A DNA stretch of 64,000 nt from CAVZLD01 sp964522605 (GTDB taxonomy: Bacteria > Planctomycetota > Planctomycetia > Pirellulales > Pirellulaceae), in NCBI GenBank assembly GCA_964522605.1, contig CAZFWV010000003.1:1-64000 (forward strand), in the 5' to 3' direction. The stretch's first letter is position 1, and the number at the start of each line of letters is the position of its first letter. Of this stretch, positions 10,601-19,193 are shown piece after piece. The notes under the pieces were generated by a model that worked only from the letters and a program-made list of their open reading frames with translations, was not told where the DNA came from and made no database searches. The position numbers and the translations under genes were made by a program.

Positions 10601-11296
10601 GGACGGCGGTTCGCCTTGCCGATTGCCTGGAAGGCTCAACAGCCCGCGCCGAAAGACTTGCGCGTGTCTTTGCGCTTCAAGTCTCCGCGTTCCAGACGCT
10701 ATGACAAGGTCGCGTTCCAAGATGACTACCTAGCCTCGCCCGGCAGTGGCACCTGGCAAGGTGAGGTTGTGACTGGTGGTCGGCAGGTGATCGAGATCCC
10801 AGAGGAGTTCGGTGCGGGCCGGTACGAGATTCATGTGGCTCTTGTCGACCCGGCAACGCGCGCCCGCTATGCTCTGGACGCGGAAGAAACTGGGCACCAT
10901 GAATACGTTCTAGGGGAGCTCATCGTTGACGGTGCGGGTTCGATGGTGACGGATGTCCGCGTGGAGCCGCACGACACAAAGGCTCGTCCCGAGCCGCGAT
11001 GGAACGTGGGCGGCAAGGCGTTGAGCCTGGGGCCGGCGACGACATCCGGTGCCTTCCGCTGCCAGTGGACGCCGACCACGATTGTCATGACGCCCTTGCC
11101 CAATGAGCCGTCGTTTGACGTGTCGCTCGATGCGGGAAACCTGATCGACCGAACCGATGTCAACGTTGTCGGGGTCCGAGCGATAGATCGCGCGGGAGCC
11201 CCGTTACGCGACGTATCCGCAACGGTCTCCGGTGCAACGGTAAAGTTCACCACGGTTGCTGGCGAATTCGCCTACGAAATCCTCCTGGAGCCGTAG
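7625..11296 (+). CDS. Large secreted multidomain protein, GH101/DUF5696-like barrel
   Basis: A 1223-residue exported protein with no confident family name. Residues 1-22 are a signal peptide (MAKRTLLLFVVIAAL). Residues about 30-135 resemble a CARDB/Ig-like sandwich (PYEVPVTVTNSGPESLEV). About 230-330 resemble a carbohydrate-binding sandwich (WWQGRGTVFVDYRI). About 575-870 look like a TIM barrel of the GH101/DUF5696 kind: GLHDNYIDMYPDADQF, HYFIDVFTS and ITTSEAGDDQLVGDLDG supply candidate acids. C-terminal beta domains follow. An upstream in-frame start at 7433 was rejected: the ATG at 7625 has GGAG upstream and begins the signal peptide. It probably cleaves or binds a complex glycan; the function is not proven. 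Confidence 0.8.
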   Translation: MAKRTLLLFVVIAALAARVAFAFNGQDVIEGPLRLVIGPVGDVTEYDTPYEVPVTVTNSGPESLEVQLRIGGLADPWEAVGAAEKNVSIPAGGERSTSFTICVRSEAYSALYPVHVDATFTQADQQRVAHAVRVFETRFTQPRDAASSPTELPVTHLPPRGAVLLTDTKAFRVGWAYFEQAEVSMPVGWQGEAQPSRANFAIGPVARGATRQALNMHPAWWQGRGTVFVDYRIKLPNTTPIVLSFANAIRDVTPPEPSSDGVTFRVLVDGKVVFDRHTDSRVWVDGQVDLSSLAGEQIQLRLLCHPGPKHDTTCDSAYWGNPVLTSGEQPTPLTEQDREQLRERARTVVETGRSEAKGEFAFALADDLCAAVVMGPSGLADGAIGLGKEGTSVVFDGLNVSVMKHRLGAGPSPIAVVAVDTQMTSEEHLRIVHRCTLGEEAFDLIAKVFAQAGGLRIRLECPQRITDLSVGRFDRTAHRVYYGHGYCVVEPQVFRANYGGHDLSTSHVGFDFSNGVSLLTACDNPPDFMEVNSSEQIYALHTHMDGTLTLVPSLRGVVDCAKKYRALYDREPSPGYARKAGRFVFDIWGGRYADNAQLMQQMIDYGLTDSLLTLHVWQRWGYDYRLPDIYPPNPDLGTVDDLRELGAVCDAAGIPWGLHDNYIDMYPDADQFSYDHICFTESGEPIKAWLNTGRDAQSYRFRPDHIMPFVQRNLELIGPSLKPSHYFIDVFTSINMFDFYDRHGNFHSALETRRHWGEAFRWIQDYLGPGTITTSEAGDDQLVGDLDGADCQHLNLSADGGYFQHRVPCQDWERFPWFDVVLHDRFSLHGVGYPGRYEGGRSRRLHGIESDDYLSDEVLLGHALMIDRSSLPRGAAVKYWLAQDFIRSIATDTIDEIEFADGDIHRITVTWRSGAKVHVNRGSEDWAIAGRVLPQYGYYATNGKIESAIERVDGVIVERSRSDRQLYVNARGFNPDPALDITPRATEVQHLGGRRFALPIAWKAQQPAPKDLRVSLRFKSPRSRRYDKVAFQDDYLASPGSGTWQGEVVTGGRQVIEIPEEFGAGRYEIHVALVDPATRARYALDAEETGHHEYVLGELIVDGAGSMVTDVRVEPHDTKARPEPRWNVGGKALSLGPATTSGAFRCQWTPTTIVMTPLPNEPSFDVSLDAGNLIDRTDVNVVGVRAIDRAGAPLRDVSATVSGATVKFTTVAGEFAYEILLEP

Positions 11297-11314
11297 ACTC
11301 TGGCAGCTTTCCTG

Positions 11315-12892
11315 TCACGGTAGGAAATCTGGTTTCGGCGGGATCCGAACGTCGGAAGCGGCTGGCTCCTCAACCAACTCGACGCTGCCCTCAACTTGGG
11401 AATTTGTTGAGATGCGAGGTTTTATTTCGCTGGCCGTCGTGAGCCCGCGGACCGTCAACTTCTGGCAGCGCGCGTACGGAAAGGCAGAGTCCGCCGGGTC
11501 GCTGCCGCCAGGGTTGCTGAAGAAAAACAACCCCTGATAGTCTTCAGGATGATTCGAGTCGTCCACATACAGGCCGTCGATCGTAATCTCGCGCGGCATG
11601 TAGCAATCGTACCCGAAATCATGTCTCCCGTCGTTGCCCACAGAAAACATCTGCGGACGAGACATCCTGCCACAAGCCGGAATCCATCGACAATTTCGGA
11701 TGACGACATCGCCTTCCCACGTACTTCCGTAATCGCCGCGGAAATTGATCAGTGAGGAACCGCAAAGAGTGGACTCCTCCACCAGCAGCAGACCGCGGCC
11801 GATGGCGTTCAGCCCCGCATATCCGAGTGTACAGCGACGGATTGTGTACGTGCCGGATACGCCCATGTGCGTGTCCATTCTGTTGAGCACGCAATCTTCG
11901 AGCAGGATGTTTTTGCAGAAGTTGGTCCCAATCACTCCCCATCGAGTCCGATCGGTGATGTCATCCATCCGGCAGTTGATCATCGTGAAGTTGACGACAC
12001 TGTTCGCAGTGTAATCGTACGACCCCATACTGACCGGTGTTCCCGCAGCCCCAATCGTTTGGTACGTTTTGTGTGCCGAGGCGAAGCAATTCCGTAGCGT
12101 GACGTTGGCGCAATTACTGACTTGGATGAACCCCGAATAGGGATGCCCCACCGAGGTCTCTCCAACGACGCGGTGCGTCAGACCATCAACCTCCGTGTTG
12201 GAGCGATTGATCTCGATGTTCCGCGCCCAGTAGTTGTAGCCGACGTCTTGCTGCATTTGATTCGCAACGGTGGTAAAGACGCCGCCCCGCAGCACCAGAC
12301 GTTTCTCGTCCATTGGATGAGCTTCAACGCGGCTGACGTTGTCGTAGTCCCAGTCAATGTTTCCCTCGATCGATCCATCCCGACGAAGGATAAAACAGTC
12401 GCGTTGGGGCGTTCCGGAGTTTCGGTTGCTGCCCCGCCGGATGTATCGCCTGATTTCCTCGTTCACTACGACGACGTGACAGTCGTGCTCCGGCCGCACA
12501 TCCAACTGCCTCTGGTCCCGTGTAAGTCGATCGATCTGCAGCTTTTCGGGCTTCAACAACGAACGTACCTCAAACAGCGACTTCCTGTGGTTCTCGACTT
12601 CTGTGTCGTCGATCGTAAAAGACGAGGTATTCCAGTCGGTATCGGTGGCGATGATCGCGGTCAGTGCCCTGCTACCGAGATGATACGTTGCGTCGGGCTT
12701 TGTCTTGACAGGCAGCCCATTCGCATTGGCGTACTCGTGCGCTTCACAAATCGCGGGCAGATCGTCATGCACACCATCACCGACGGCGCCGAACTTTTCG
12801 TAGGTGACAAAGTCTTCAGGCTCAGCGGAGAACGTCGAAAGACAAACGTGAAGTACAATTGTGAATGCGAGAACCTGTTGCCCGATGCTCAT
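11315..12892 (-). CDS. Secreted right-handed beta-helix (pectate-lyase-3-like) protein
   Basis: A 525-residue exported protein. Residues 1-22 are a signal peptide. Residues about 28-60 carry the pectate-lyase-3/GH28-like entry motif (VTYEKFGAVGDGVHDD). The rest has Asn- and Cys-rich parallel beta-helix rungs, such as NCANVTLRNCFASAH and NTDM-type turns. Proteins of this build act as polysaccharide lyases, glycosidases or epimerases; catalytic residues could not be fixed by eye. It follows the GH117-like gene by nine bases on the same strand and is probably the last gene of the GH106-GH117-helix operon. The ATG at 12892 directly precedes the signal peptide. Confidence 0.8.
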   Translation of the reverse strand: MSIGQQVLAFTIVLHVCLSTFSAEPEDFVTYEKFGAVGDGVHDDLPAICEAHEYANANGLPVKTKPDATYHLGSRALTAIIATDTDWNTSSFTIDDTEVENHRKSLFEVRSLLKPEKLQIDRLTRDQRQLDVRPEHDCHVVVVNEEIRRYIRRGSNRNSGTPQRDCFILRRDGSIEGNIDWDYDNVSRVEAHPMDEKRLVLRGGVFTTVANQMQQDVGYNYWARNIEINRSNTEVDGLTHRVVGETSVGHPYSGFIQVSNCANVTLRNCFASAHKTYQTIGAAGTPVSMGSYDYTANSVVNFTMINCRMDDITDRTRWGVIGTNFCKNILLEDCVLNRMDTHMGVSGTYTIRRCTLGYAGLNAIGRGLLLVEESTLCGSSLINFRGDYGSTWEGDVVIRNCRWIPACGRMSRPQMFSVGNDGRHDFGYDCYMPREITIDGLYVDDSNHPEDYQGLFFFSNPGGSDPADSAFPYARCQKLTVRGLTTASEIKPRISTNSQVEGSVELVEEPAASDVRIPPKPDFLP

Positions 12893-12901
12893 GGATCCAC
12901 C

Positions 12902-14161
12902 TTACTGCAGCTGTCTGTTTGCGTCGAGAATACGCTCTCGTTGTTGCCGGCTCAGGCCATGTTGGTAATAGAATTCCGGCTTGCCCAAGTACCCATGCCG
13001 CTTCATCTCGGGATCGTTGACTTCCAGACTGAGGTCGCAATCAAATCGCATCAACAGAGAGTGATTCGTACTTGGCCCCGTACCGGCCCAGGTGTTGTGA
13101 CAAAGTCCCCAAGTGATTCCTTTGCCGTATTTCGTGTCGGTGAAGGCGTCCGGCACATAGGGGCCGGCGGCAACGGGCATCAAGGAAGTAATTGAAGCAA
13201 TCTGGAAGTTGACTCCATCCTCCGCATACTGAACGGTGAAGTGCTCGTTGCCGTCTTTGATCACCAAGGCGGCGATTCCTTCCTTAAAGGGGAAGAGCGT
13301 GGTCTCATGGCCCGAATTCACAACCGGGTTAAGCGGGTGTTTTTTGAACGGCCCCAGCGGATGATCAGCGATGGCCAGACCTTGCATCCGCACCAACTCG
13401 GGGTCTCCATCACAATCGGATTTGTAGTACAAGTAGATCTTGCCCTTGTACACGAGTGGATAGGGATCGTGGATCGAGTACTGATCCCACTCCCCTGCTG
13501 CGCCGTTGGGAATCACAACCTGATTCAGCGGCGTCCACGGCCCGTCGGGCGAATCCGCGGATGACACGGCCACGGGACAATCGTCGCCGCGAGTCTTATC
13601 CTCACCGCGAGTACCGCTCGGTTGGGAGAATGCTTGGTAGTAAAGATAGTATTCACCCTCCCACGCCAGGATGTCGGTTGTGGTCACCGAACGCCAGCCC
13701 GGATTGGGCTTCGTGGGACGCGGGATCGCAACCCCCTGCTCTTGCCAGGTGAATCCATCGTCCGAGGTCGCATACCAGATATCACACAGATCCCAATCTC
13801 GTGACGGAATCGTATCCGTGCATTTCTCGGCACCCTGGGGCGCCGTTGGCGTGTGTCGGTGCGTGTACCAGACGTAGTACTTCCCGTTCGCAAAAATCAC
13901 CTTCGACGGGTCGCGACGCGTGATCGTTCCATCGTGATTGTTGTAGTCCAGTCCCTTCAGCTCGGTGTACTTGAACAGCGAGTACAGCTCGTTTTGTTCA
14001 GGACGCGGCGCCGGGTACGCGGTATAGTTTCGCTCCATGGCGGCACTCAACGGGCGGTTCGGCTTCTCCTTGGGAAGAATGAAGGGGAATCCGCCTTCTT
14101 GTGCCTGAGTTGCGCAGGAAAGCAGTAAGACATGCAGTCCGATGGTGAGACTTTTATTCAC
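12902..14161 (-). CDS. GH117-like exo-glycosidase (anhydro-L-galactosidase family)
   Basis: A 419-residue secreted five-bladed beta-propeller enzyme. GH117 members remove 3,6-anhydro-L-galactose from agar oligosaccharides. Residues 1-21 are a signal peptide. Three positions match the catalytic set of the family in order and spacing: D84 in TRRDPSKVI, D232 in SIHDPYPLVY and H285 in SGHETTLF. An ATG at 14302 exists, but the GTG at 14161 overlaps the GH106 stop as GTGA, has AAGGA upstream and begins the signal peptide, so GTG is preferred. The overlap means translational coupling with the GH106-like gene. Terrestrial homologues may act on other alpha-1,3-linked sugars. Confidence 0.82.
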   Translation of the reverse strand: MNKSLTIGLHVLLLSCATQAQEGGFPFILPKEKPNRPLSAAMERNYTAYPAPRPEQNELYSLFKYTELKGLDYNNHDGTITRRDPSKVIFANGKYYVWYTHRHTPTAPQGAEKCTDTIPSRDWDLCDIWYATSDDGFTWQEQGVAIPRPTKPNPGWRSVTTTDILAWEGEYYLYYQAFSQPSGTRGEDKTRGDDCPVAVSSADSPDGPWTPLNQVVIPNGAAGEWDQYSIHDPYPLVYKGKIYLYYKSDCDGDPELVRMQGLAIADHPLGPFKKHPLNPVVNSGHETTLFPFKEGIAALVIKDGNEHFTVQYAEDGVNFQIASITSLMPVAAGPYVPDAFTDTKYGKGITWGLCHNTWAGTGPSTNHSLLMRFDCDLSLEVNDPEMKRHGYLGKPEFYYQHGLSRQQRERILDANRQLQ

Positions 14162-17073
14162 GGTGCGTCCTTCGTTTGCAGAACGATCGGGCCCAACAGT
14201 CCGGATGATTCCAATTTCCAGTCGTTGGTGACGCGGATGTTGGTGCGCAAACGCCGTTGGTCTTCCGCCAATTGCCGATCGCCGATCAGACGATTGCGCC
14301 ATGAACTGACAACCGTGACTTCCAAGTCGTTTTCGCCAGACCTGACGGCTTGGGTAACATCCACTCGGAAGGGAGGCCGCCAGACTACTCCCAGGTCCTT
14401 GCCGTTGAGTTTTATCCGGGCAATGCCGATGTCCTTGACCTGTCCAAGTGCGATGGCGAGTGCTTTGTCCGCTGGATCGCGGTCGAACTCAAAGGTCGTC
14501 CGGTAGACGGCCTTGCCCGAATAGTACTTGATCCCGGGATCGCTGTGCTCACTCCAGCTTGTCAGGGAATCGAAGCGGAGCGGCTGCTCGGGACCACCCC
14601 ACCTTGCATCGAAGGTGACGTTCCACGGCCTGTCAATCGTTTGTGTCTGTTGCCAAGTCGGAAAGTTCGGGCCATCGATCCGGTCACTCGAAGACGCCTT
14701 TCGGAACACGACGAAGATGCTGTCATAAGGATCGAACTTCAACGGCACCTGGGTGCATCCGTCGACAAATCGGAAGGTCGCGGCCTCTCGAATTGACCCA
14801 TCCACCGCGTCCCAGAACTCCGGTATGCGACCATGGCAACGGAATATCGCGTCCGCGCTCAGGGCCTTGCCATTCGGCTCGGACAGAAAATACACGTCCG
14901 CTTCGTCAATCCGGTAATGGATCCAATTGACGGCCGAAGCAACTTGTACATCCTGAAAAGTCACGTCAGAAGCGATGCCATCGGCCAACAGCAGATCGCG
15001 GGCCGGCATTCCCCAGGCCACGCGGCCGTTACCGATCTTGCGCGTTCCTTTCGCATCCTCGGCCGGTACCTCCGCCCCCCAAAGGCCGTCAGCCAACTCC
15101 TGGAACACCGCCTTGCCTTCCGAGCCTCCTTCGAGACTGACGGCTCGCATTGGTTTGGGCCCGAGGACGGTAGCGCCCGCGCGAACCAATTCGTCCAGCT
15201 TCTTCAGTACAGCCAGCGACAGCACACGATGGTCCGGCAGGACCAAGACGCGATATCTCATCCCCGATGGCAGCGCGAGTTGGCCGTTCTCAACTTTCAA
15301 GCTCGCAAGCAGAAGTTCCTCGCTGAGCACATCGTAATCATAGCCGGGTAATGCGCCTGCAGGATCCGATTCCTTGAGGGCGGCAATGTTCGGTACGTGA
15401 TCACCGTAGTAGTAAACCACGTCGGCCACGAAATTGCCCTGTTGGGCGAGATACTGGCAGCGTTTGAAATAGTCGATTAGCGCTGGAGCTTCGTCCCACC
15501 AAGTGACTTGGGGATTGAAATGGGTACCGGCGAAGTACTCCTGGCCGGGGATCCCCATCTCGTTCGGCGAGCAGGTGAAGGTGTGATGGAACAGCAGATT
15601 CAACCCGGCACAAAACTCGTGGTCGAAACTTGGTTTCATTGCCGACCAGGGTACGTCGTTCCAGTGCGGTCCGATGGTGGTGAAACCTTCTGCACCCACC
15701 AACCGTTTGCCATAGGTGTGGGCGGCGGAGGAGGCTTGCTTGACGAAGAACCGACTCGGCGGCGTCGGACGATGCGGTGACGGTGACCAGAATTCACTCA
15801 TCATCAACTCGCTGCGGCCATAGTTCTTCATTCCATCCAGCGGCCCCGCGTGCGGGCCGGAGCACTCGGGGTGCGTTGCCATGCCGTGGCGGTGTGCCAA
15901 CTCGGCCAGGTGCCCGTAATGGCTGGCTACCCGGTCGCCGATCGTCTTGCGGAAGTCGGCAAGAAAAGCGTTCGAATCTTCACGGCTATCAACCACATAC
16001 CCCGTGAGGACCGCCAGCCACGGTAGCGGATCGTAGCCGCGGTTCTCGTAAAATGTCTGAGCAAATCCTGGTGTCCAGTTCATGCCGCCGCCTTCCCAAC
16101 TGTCGGTATGGATGTACCGCAAAGTTGTTCCGGCCAACGGCCCGATGGACGTGAGCAGAGGTTCGATGTTTCGATTCCAATAGGCGTCGAGCGAATTCGG
16201 ATTCATGTAGTCGAGGACGCGACCTCCCCAGCCGACGCTTTGCGTGGAAACATGCGCGCCCGTGGTCGTGTGACCAATCCTCAGAATCACCCAATCGCCC
16301 TCGGGGACGTCCCAGCGGAGTCTCCCGTCGTCGTTCATCATCGCGGAAATAGTGAGAATATCACTACTTTTCACGGTGAGTTCTCCCGGCATCGCAGGCG
16401 CTGTGTTCAGCAGGAACCGGCAATCCGGTGCCGAGCCACCCAATTCGCGCGTAGCGTTCTTGAGGTCCAAGTCCTTGATCGGGCGGACGGACATCACGGC
16501 TGGTATTCCGGGAATGGGAACCGCGATCACGGCAACGTCTCGGTAGAAATCCCTGGCCTGTGGCAAGGGCAAGACCTGCTCGAAAGTTCGAGGCCCCGTG
16601 ACTTCAGTCTTCGACCAGACGAGCGTTTGTGTCGCTTCTTCCGCGGTGACCTTCGGCCCGCCCAGGTTCCAGCCGCTTTGAATATTCAGGCTCAACTCAA
16701 GCTCAAGACGCTTGGCCTCCTGACACGCATGGACAAACAGTTGTGTCCACTCCGGGGAACCAAACACGGGCCCCGCGGGAACTGGCCGATTTCCGCGTTG
16801 ACTGCTGCCGTCCGCGTCAAAGATCAGAGCTCCGCTGAAGCCCTTAGCCTTCATCTCTTCCAAGTCGCGGCTGATGGCGTCTTGGGTAACATTACTGTTG
16901 AGCCACCACCAGAAGGCACGGATTCCGGCCGTGTGGGGAGGATTCCGAAAGCCTGTCTCCAGCTCGTCGGAACAGACAGGCGTAGTGACCGAGTTCAACA
17001 AGAACACGATGAGCCCGAACAGCAGGCTCCCGCGTCGAACGCTTCCGACTGCACATTCCTGTTGCCTCAGCAC
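14158..17073 (-). CDS. GH106-like glycosyl hydrolase (alpha-L-rhamnosidase type)
   Basis: A 971-residue exported enzyme of the GH106 type, whose characterised members are alpha-L-rhamnosidases of pectin and ulvan pathways. Residues about 15-36 are the signal core. The family-typical FWWWLNSNVTQDAI block lies at about 54-67, followed by the barrel entry EMKAKGFSGALIFDADG and YIHTDSWEGGGMNWTPGF (candidate catalytic acids) at about 310-330. The C-terminal 150 residues form a galactose-binding-like sandwich (LNGKDLGVVWRPPFRVDV). It starts with GTG at 17073, with AAGGAG eight bases upstream. It is first in the operon with the GH117-like and beta-helix genes and diverges from the alpha/beta hydrolase gene. 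Confidence 0.85.
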   Translation of the reverse strand: MLRQQECAVGSVRRGSLLFGLIVFLLNSVTTPVCSDELETGFRNPPHTAGIRAFWWWLNSNVTQDAISRDLEEMKAKGFSGALIFDADGSSQRGNRPVPAGPVFGSPEWTQLFVHACQEAKRLELELSLNIQSGWNLGGPKVTAEEATQTLVWSKTEVTGPRTFEQVLPLPQARDFYRDVAVIAVPIPGIPAVMSVRPIKDLDLKNATRELGGSAPDCRFLLNTAPAMPGELTVKSSDILTISAMMNDDGRLRWDVPEGDWVILRIGHTTTGAHVSTQSVGWGGRVLDYMNPNSLDAYWNRNIEPLLTSIGPLAGTTLRYIHTDSWEGGGMNWTPGFAQTFYENRGYDPLPWLAVLTGYVVDSREDSNAFLADFRKTIGDRVASHYGHLAELAHRHGMATHPECSGPHAGPLDGMKNYGRSELMMSEFWSPSPHRPTPPSRFFVKQASSAAHTYGKRLVGAEGFTTIGPHWNDVPWSAMKPSFDHEFCAGLNLLFHHTFTCSPNEMGIPGQEYFAGTHFNPQVTWWDEAPALIDYFKRCQYLAQQGNFVADVVYYYGDHVPNIAALKESDPAGALPGYDYDVLSEELLLASLKVENGQLALPSGMRYRVLVLPDHRVLSLAVLKKLDELVRAGATVLGPKPMRAVSLEGGSEGKAVFQELADGLWGAEVPAEDAKGTRKIGNGRVAWGMPARDLLLADGIASDVTFQDVQVASAVNWIHYRIDEADVYFLSEPNGKALSADAIFRCHGRIPEFWDAVDGSIREAATFRFVDGCTQVPLKFDPYDSIFVVFRKASSSDRIDGPNFPTWQQTQTIDRPWNVTFDARWGGPEQPLRFDSLTSWSEHSDPGIKYYSGKAVYRTTFEFDRDPADKALAIALGQVKDIGIARIKLNGKDLGVVWRPPFRVDVTQAVRSGENDLEVTVVSSWRNRLIGDRQLAEDQRRLRTNIRVTNDWKLESSGLLGPIVLQTKDAP

Positions 17074-17110
17074 GCTTCACACTCCTTCCGCGAATCGAAC
17101 GGATCATACG

Positions 17111-17134
17111 GATGTCCGCGGAGATGTCCGTGGA
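17111..17134. promoter_or_regulatory. Tandem 12-base direct repeat in divergent promoter region
   Basis: GATGTCCGCGGA (17111-17122) is followed without a gap by GATGTCCGTGGA (17123-17134). It lies 38 bases upstream of the GH106-like start and upstream of the candidate promoter for the divergent hydrolase gene. Two half-sites one helical turn apart suit a dimeric regulator. No direct evidence of binding. Confidence 0.4.
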
Positions 17135-17181
17135 AACAAATTAGGGGATCGACGAACCACCTCAGTGCAAACATCTTATCA

Positions 17182-17209
17182 TTGACTCGTGCCACTGCAC
17201 ACGTATGCT
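17182..17209 (+). promoter_or_regulatory. Candidate sigma-70 type promoter for the alpha/beta hydrolase gene
   Basis: TTGACT at 17182-17187 and TATGCT at 17204-17209, with a 16-base spacer, are close to the -35 and -10 consensus. Transcription would start near 17216, about 100 bases before the ATG at 17318. This is based on consensus match only. Confidence 0.4.
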
Positions 17210-17317
17210 GAACGTGGGTGGCAGGCTGCTCGCTGTATTTCGGGAGATCCAGATGCGGTCTCTTGTCGATCGAATGACGTCCCTTTATTCCGCGTAACGC
17301 ACGGGCGAGGCAACACG

Positions 17318-18565
17318 ATGGTTCACGTACGCTGTCTATGCGGTTTCGCGCCCTGGCTGATTCTCGCCGCGTTGCAGGCCGCTGAACTGGAACGCGATCT
17401 ACCGACGAAGACGCAGATCAGCAACACGCAGCGAGTCCCGCCGCACGAGTTGGCGAAGTTCTTTCAGCCGCCGGAACCGTACCGATCCGATTTCGGCACG
17501 TTTCGTTCGCCCTTATTGTTCGCCGACGGTACGCAGGCCAAAACTCCCGCCGACTGGCAGCGCCGTCGGGAAGAGATCCTGTCGACATGGCACGCGATTA
17601 TGGGCTCCTGGCCACCGCTGATCGATCGGCCGCGAGTCGAGACGGTGGCGACCACGCGCCGGGAGGATCTGACGCAGCATCAACTCCGATTGGGAATTGC
17701 TGTAGGGGATGACATGGTCGATGGTTTGCTGCTGGTGCCCGATGGCGAGGGCCCGTTTCCGGCGGTGCTGGTCGTCTACTACGATGCGCAAACGGGCGTG
17801 GGGCTTGGAAACAAGATGCGCGACTTTGGGTGGCAGCTTGCCAAACGAGGCTTCATCACCCTGTCGATCGGCAAGCCGACGTCGCGCATCGACTTCGATC
17901 ATCCGGACAACGTTCGCGGCGAAACCTATTTCGGACCGGCCGGAAAGCCGGCGCTCGTGCAGCCGCTATCGCTGCTGGCTTACGTAGCAGCGAATGCCCA
18001 CACGGCGCTTGCCCAGCGCAAGGATGTGTTCCCGGATCGGATCGGAATCGTCGGGCACTCCTTCGGAGGCAAATGGGCGTTGTTCGCCTCCTGCCTCTAT
18101 GACAAGTTCGCCTGCGCAGTCTGGTCGGATCCCGGCATTGTGTTCGACGAACGAGACCGTCGCCAGCAGAACCCGAACGGCAGTGTGAACTACTGGGATG
18201 TCTGGTACCTCGGCTTCGCGTTAGGGCAGGTGCCCGATCCCGCCAACCTGGGCGGCTTCCGCAAGCTCCCCAGTGAAGGCCAGGCACGAACCGGCGCGTA
18301 CAAGCGACTGGTCGAAGGTGGGCATGATCTGGTAGAACTGCACGCTCTGATGGCCCCTCGTCCGCTCCTTGTGTCCGGTGGCACCGCCGACCGACCCGAG
18401 CGCTGGCGAGCGCTAAACCATGCGATCGTGGTGAATGAACTGCTCGGCTACAACAATCGAGTTGCCATGACGAACCGAGAGGTGCACGGTCCTACTAAAG
18501 AATCCAACGAACAAGTGTGCCGGTTCTTCCAATGGTGGCTGCGTGATGCGCACGAGCCGAAATAG
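17318..18565 (+). CDS. Secreted alpha/beta hydrolase (esterase/dienelactone-hydrolase-like)
   Basis: A 415-residue alpha/beta hydrolase, probably an esterase acting on acylated sugars or polysaccharides. A short hydrophobic N-terminus (residues 1-22) looks like an export signal. The catalytic serine is S248 in the nucleophile elbow GHSFGG; the acid is likely near MAPRPLLVSGGTADRPE, and the histidine in REVHGPTKE close to the C-terminus. The start at 17318 has GAGG eight bases upstream; an in-frame ATG at 17189 was rejected because it adds 43 residues with no domain character before the signal. It diverges from the GH106 operon and sits in the same carbohydrate locus. Confidence 0.82.
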   Translation: MVHVRCLCGFAPWLILAALQAAELERDLPTKTQISNTQRVPPHELAKFFQPPEPYRSDFGTFRSPLLFADGTQAKTPADWQRRREEILSTWHAIMGSWPPLIDRPRVETVATTRREDLTQHQLRLGIAVGDDMVDGLLLVPDGEGPFPAVLVVYYDAQTGVGLGNKMRDFGWQLAKRGFITLSIGKPTSRIDFDHPDNVRGETYFGPAGKPALVQPLSLLAYVAANAHTALAQRKDVFPDRIGIVGHSFGGKWALFASCLYDKFACAVWSDPGIVFDERDRRQQNPNGSVNYWDVWYLGFALGQVPDPANLGGFRKLPSEGQARTGAYKRLVEGGHDLVELHALMAPRPLLVSGGTADRPERWRALNHAIVVNELLGYNNRVAMTNREVHGPTKESNEQVCRFFQWWLRDAHEPK

Positions 18566-18697
18566 GTCGCGATCGCTCCAATGTCGATCCGCGAACCCCT
18601 TTGCTCACGCTTCTTGAATTTGCACACTCCCGTGTTCCGTGTGGACACAGAAAACTGACGCTTCGGGTGCGGATCTGGTGTCGACGTCTGTGCCACT

Positions 18698-19087
18698 TCA
18701 CTCCATCGCAGGCTCCATCTCCTCGGGCCGGATCCGATCGACCTGACCGTAGAAGAAGATAATGTCCACATATCCGCTCTCGTCATACTCAAACACATGC
18801 CACTCGAGCTCCGGGAAGTGCAACGTCATTCCCGGTTCAAGTCGCATGCGCGCGCCCAATTGGTCCTTGGCCGGTCCGCAACGCACCCAGCCGTCTACTA
18901 CGTCCAGAATATAGACGGTCTCCTCGGCGTGATGGTGCGGTTCCATCGGTCCGCTCGCCTCCGAGTAACGTGCGAACCCCATGGTCATCTTGGAACTGGC
19001 GATGTGGGCGTCTTGGCCGACCGCCTTCTGAATGATCCGTCCGGGCAGCAGGTGTTCCTTCAATTCGTGTCTTGAGACTGTATCCAT
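18698..19087 (-). CDS. Small cupin-domain protein
   Basis: A 129-residue single-domain cupin. The histidine metal motif is visible as EPHHHAEETVYIL in the first cupin motif, followed by PGMTLHFPELEWHVFEY in the second. Such proteins are sugar isomerases, dioxygenase-like enzymes or ligand sensors; none can be chosen here. ATG 19087 is preceded by GAGGAG; the longer frame to 19189 lacks domain character. It is downstream of the symporter gene on the same strand, 106 bases away, and is likely part of the catabolic operon. Confidence 0.8.
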   Translation of the reverse strand: MDTVSRHELKEHLLPGRIIQKAVGQDAHIASSKMTMGFARYSEASGPMEPHHHAEETVYILDVVDGWVRCGPAKDQLGARMRLEPGMTLHFPELEWHVFEYDESGYVDIIFFYGQVDRIRPEEMEPAME

Positions 19088-19193
19088 TTCAGTTCTCCTC
19101 GCGCGGAATAGACCGGCGCAACATCGGCTGCTCCACCTGGTAAAACGCCAGCCGACGAACGGAGGAGCACAAATACGTGGCAAGCGCACGATC

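Noticed and set aside
12122..13195. 357-residue frame on the plus strand
   Set aside because: It lies opposite the beta-helix and GH117-like genes, with no signal, motif or ribosome binding site; it is a shadow frame in GC-rich DNA.
16108..17211. 367-residue frame on the plus strand
   Set aside because: It is antisense to GH106, which has a clear family signature and a strong GTG start.
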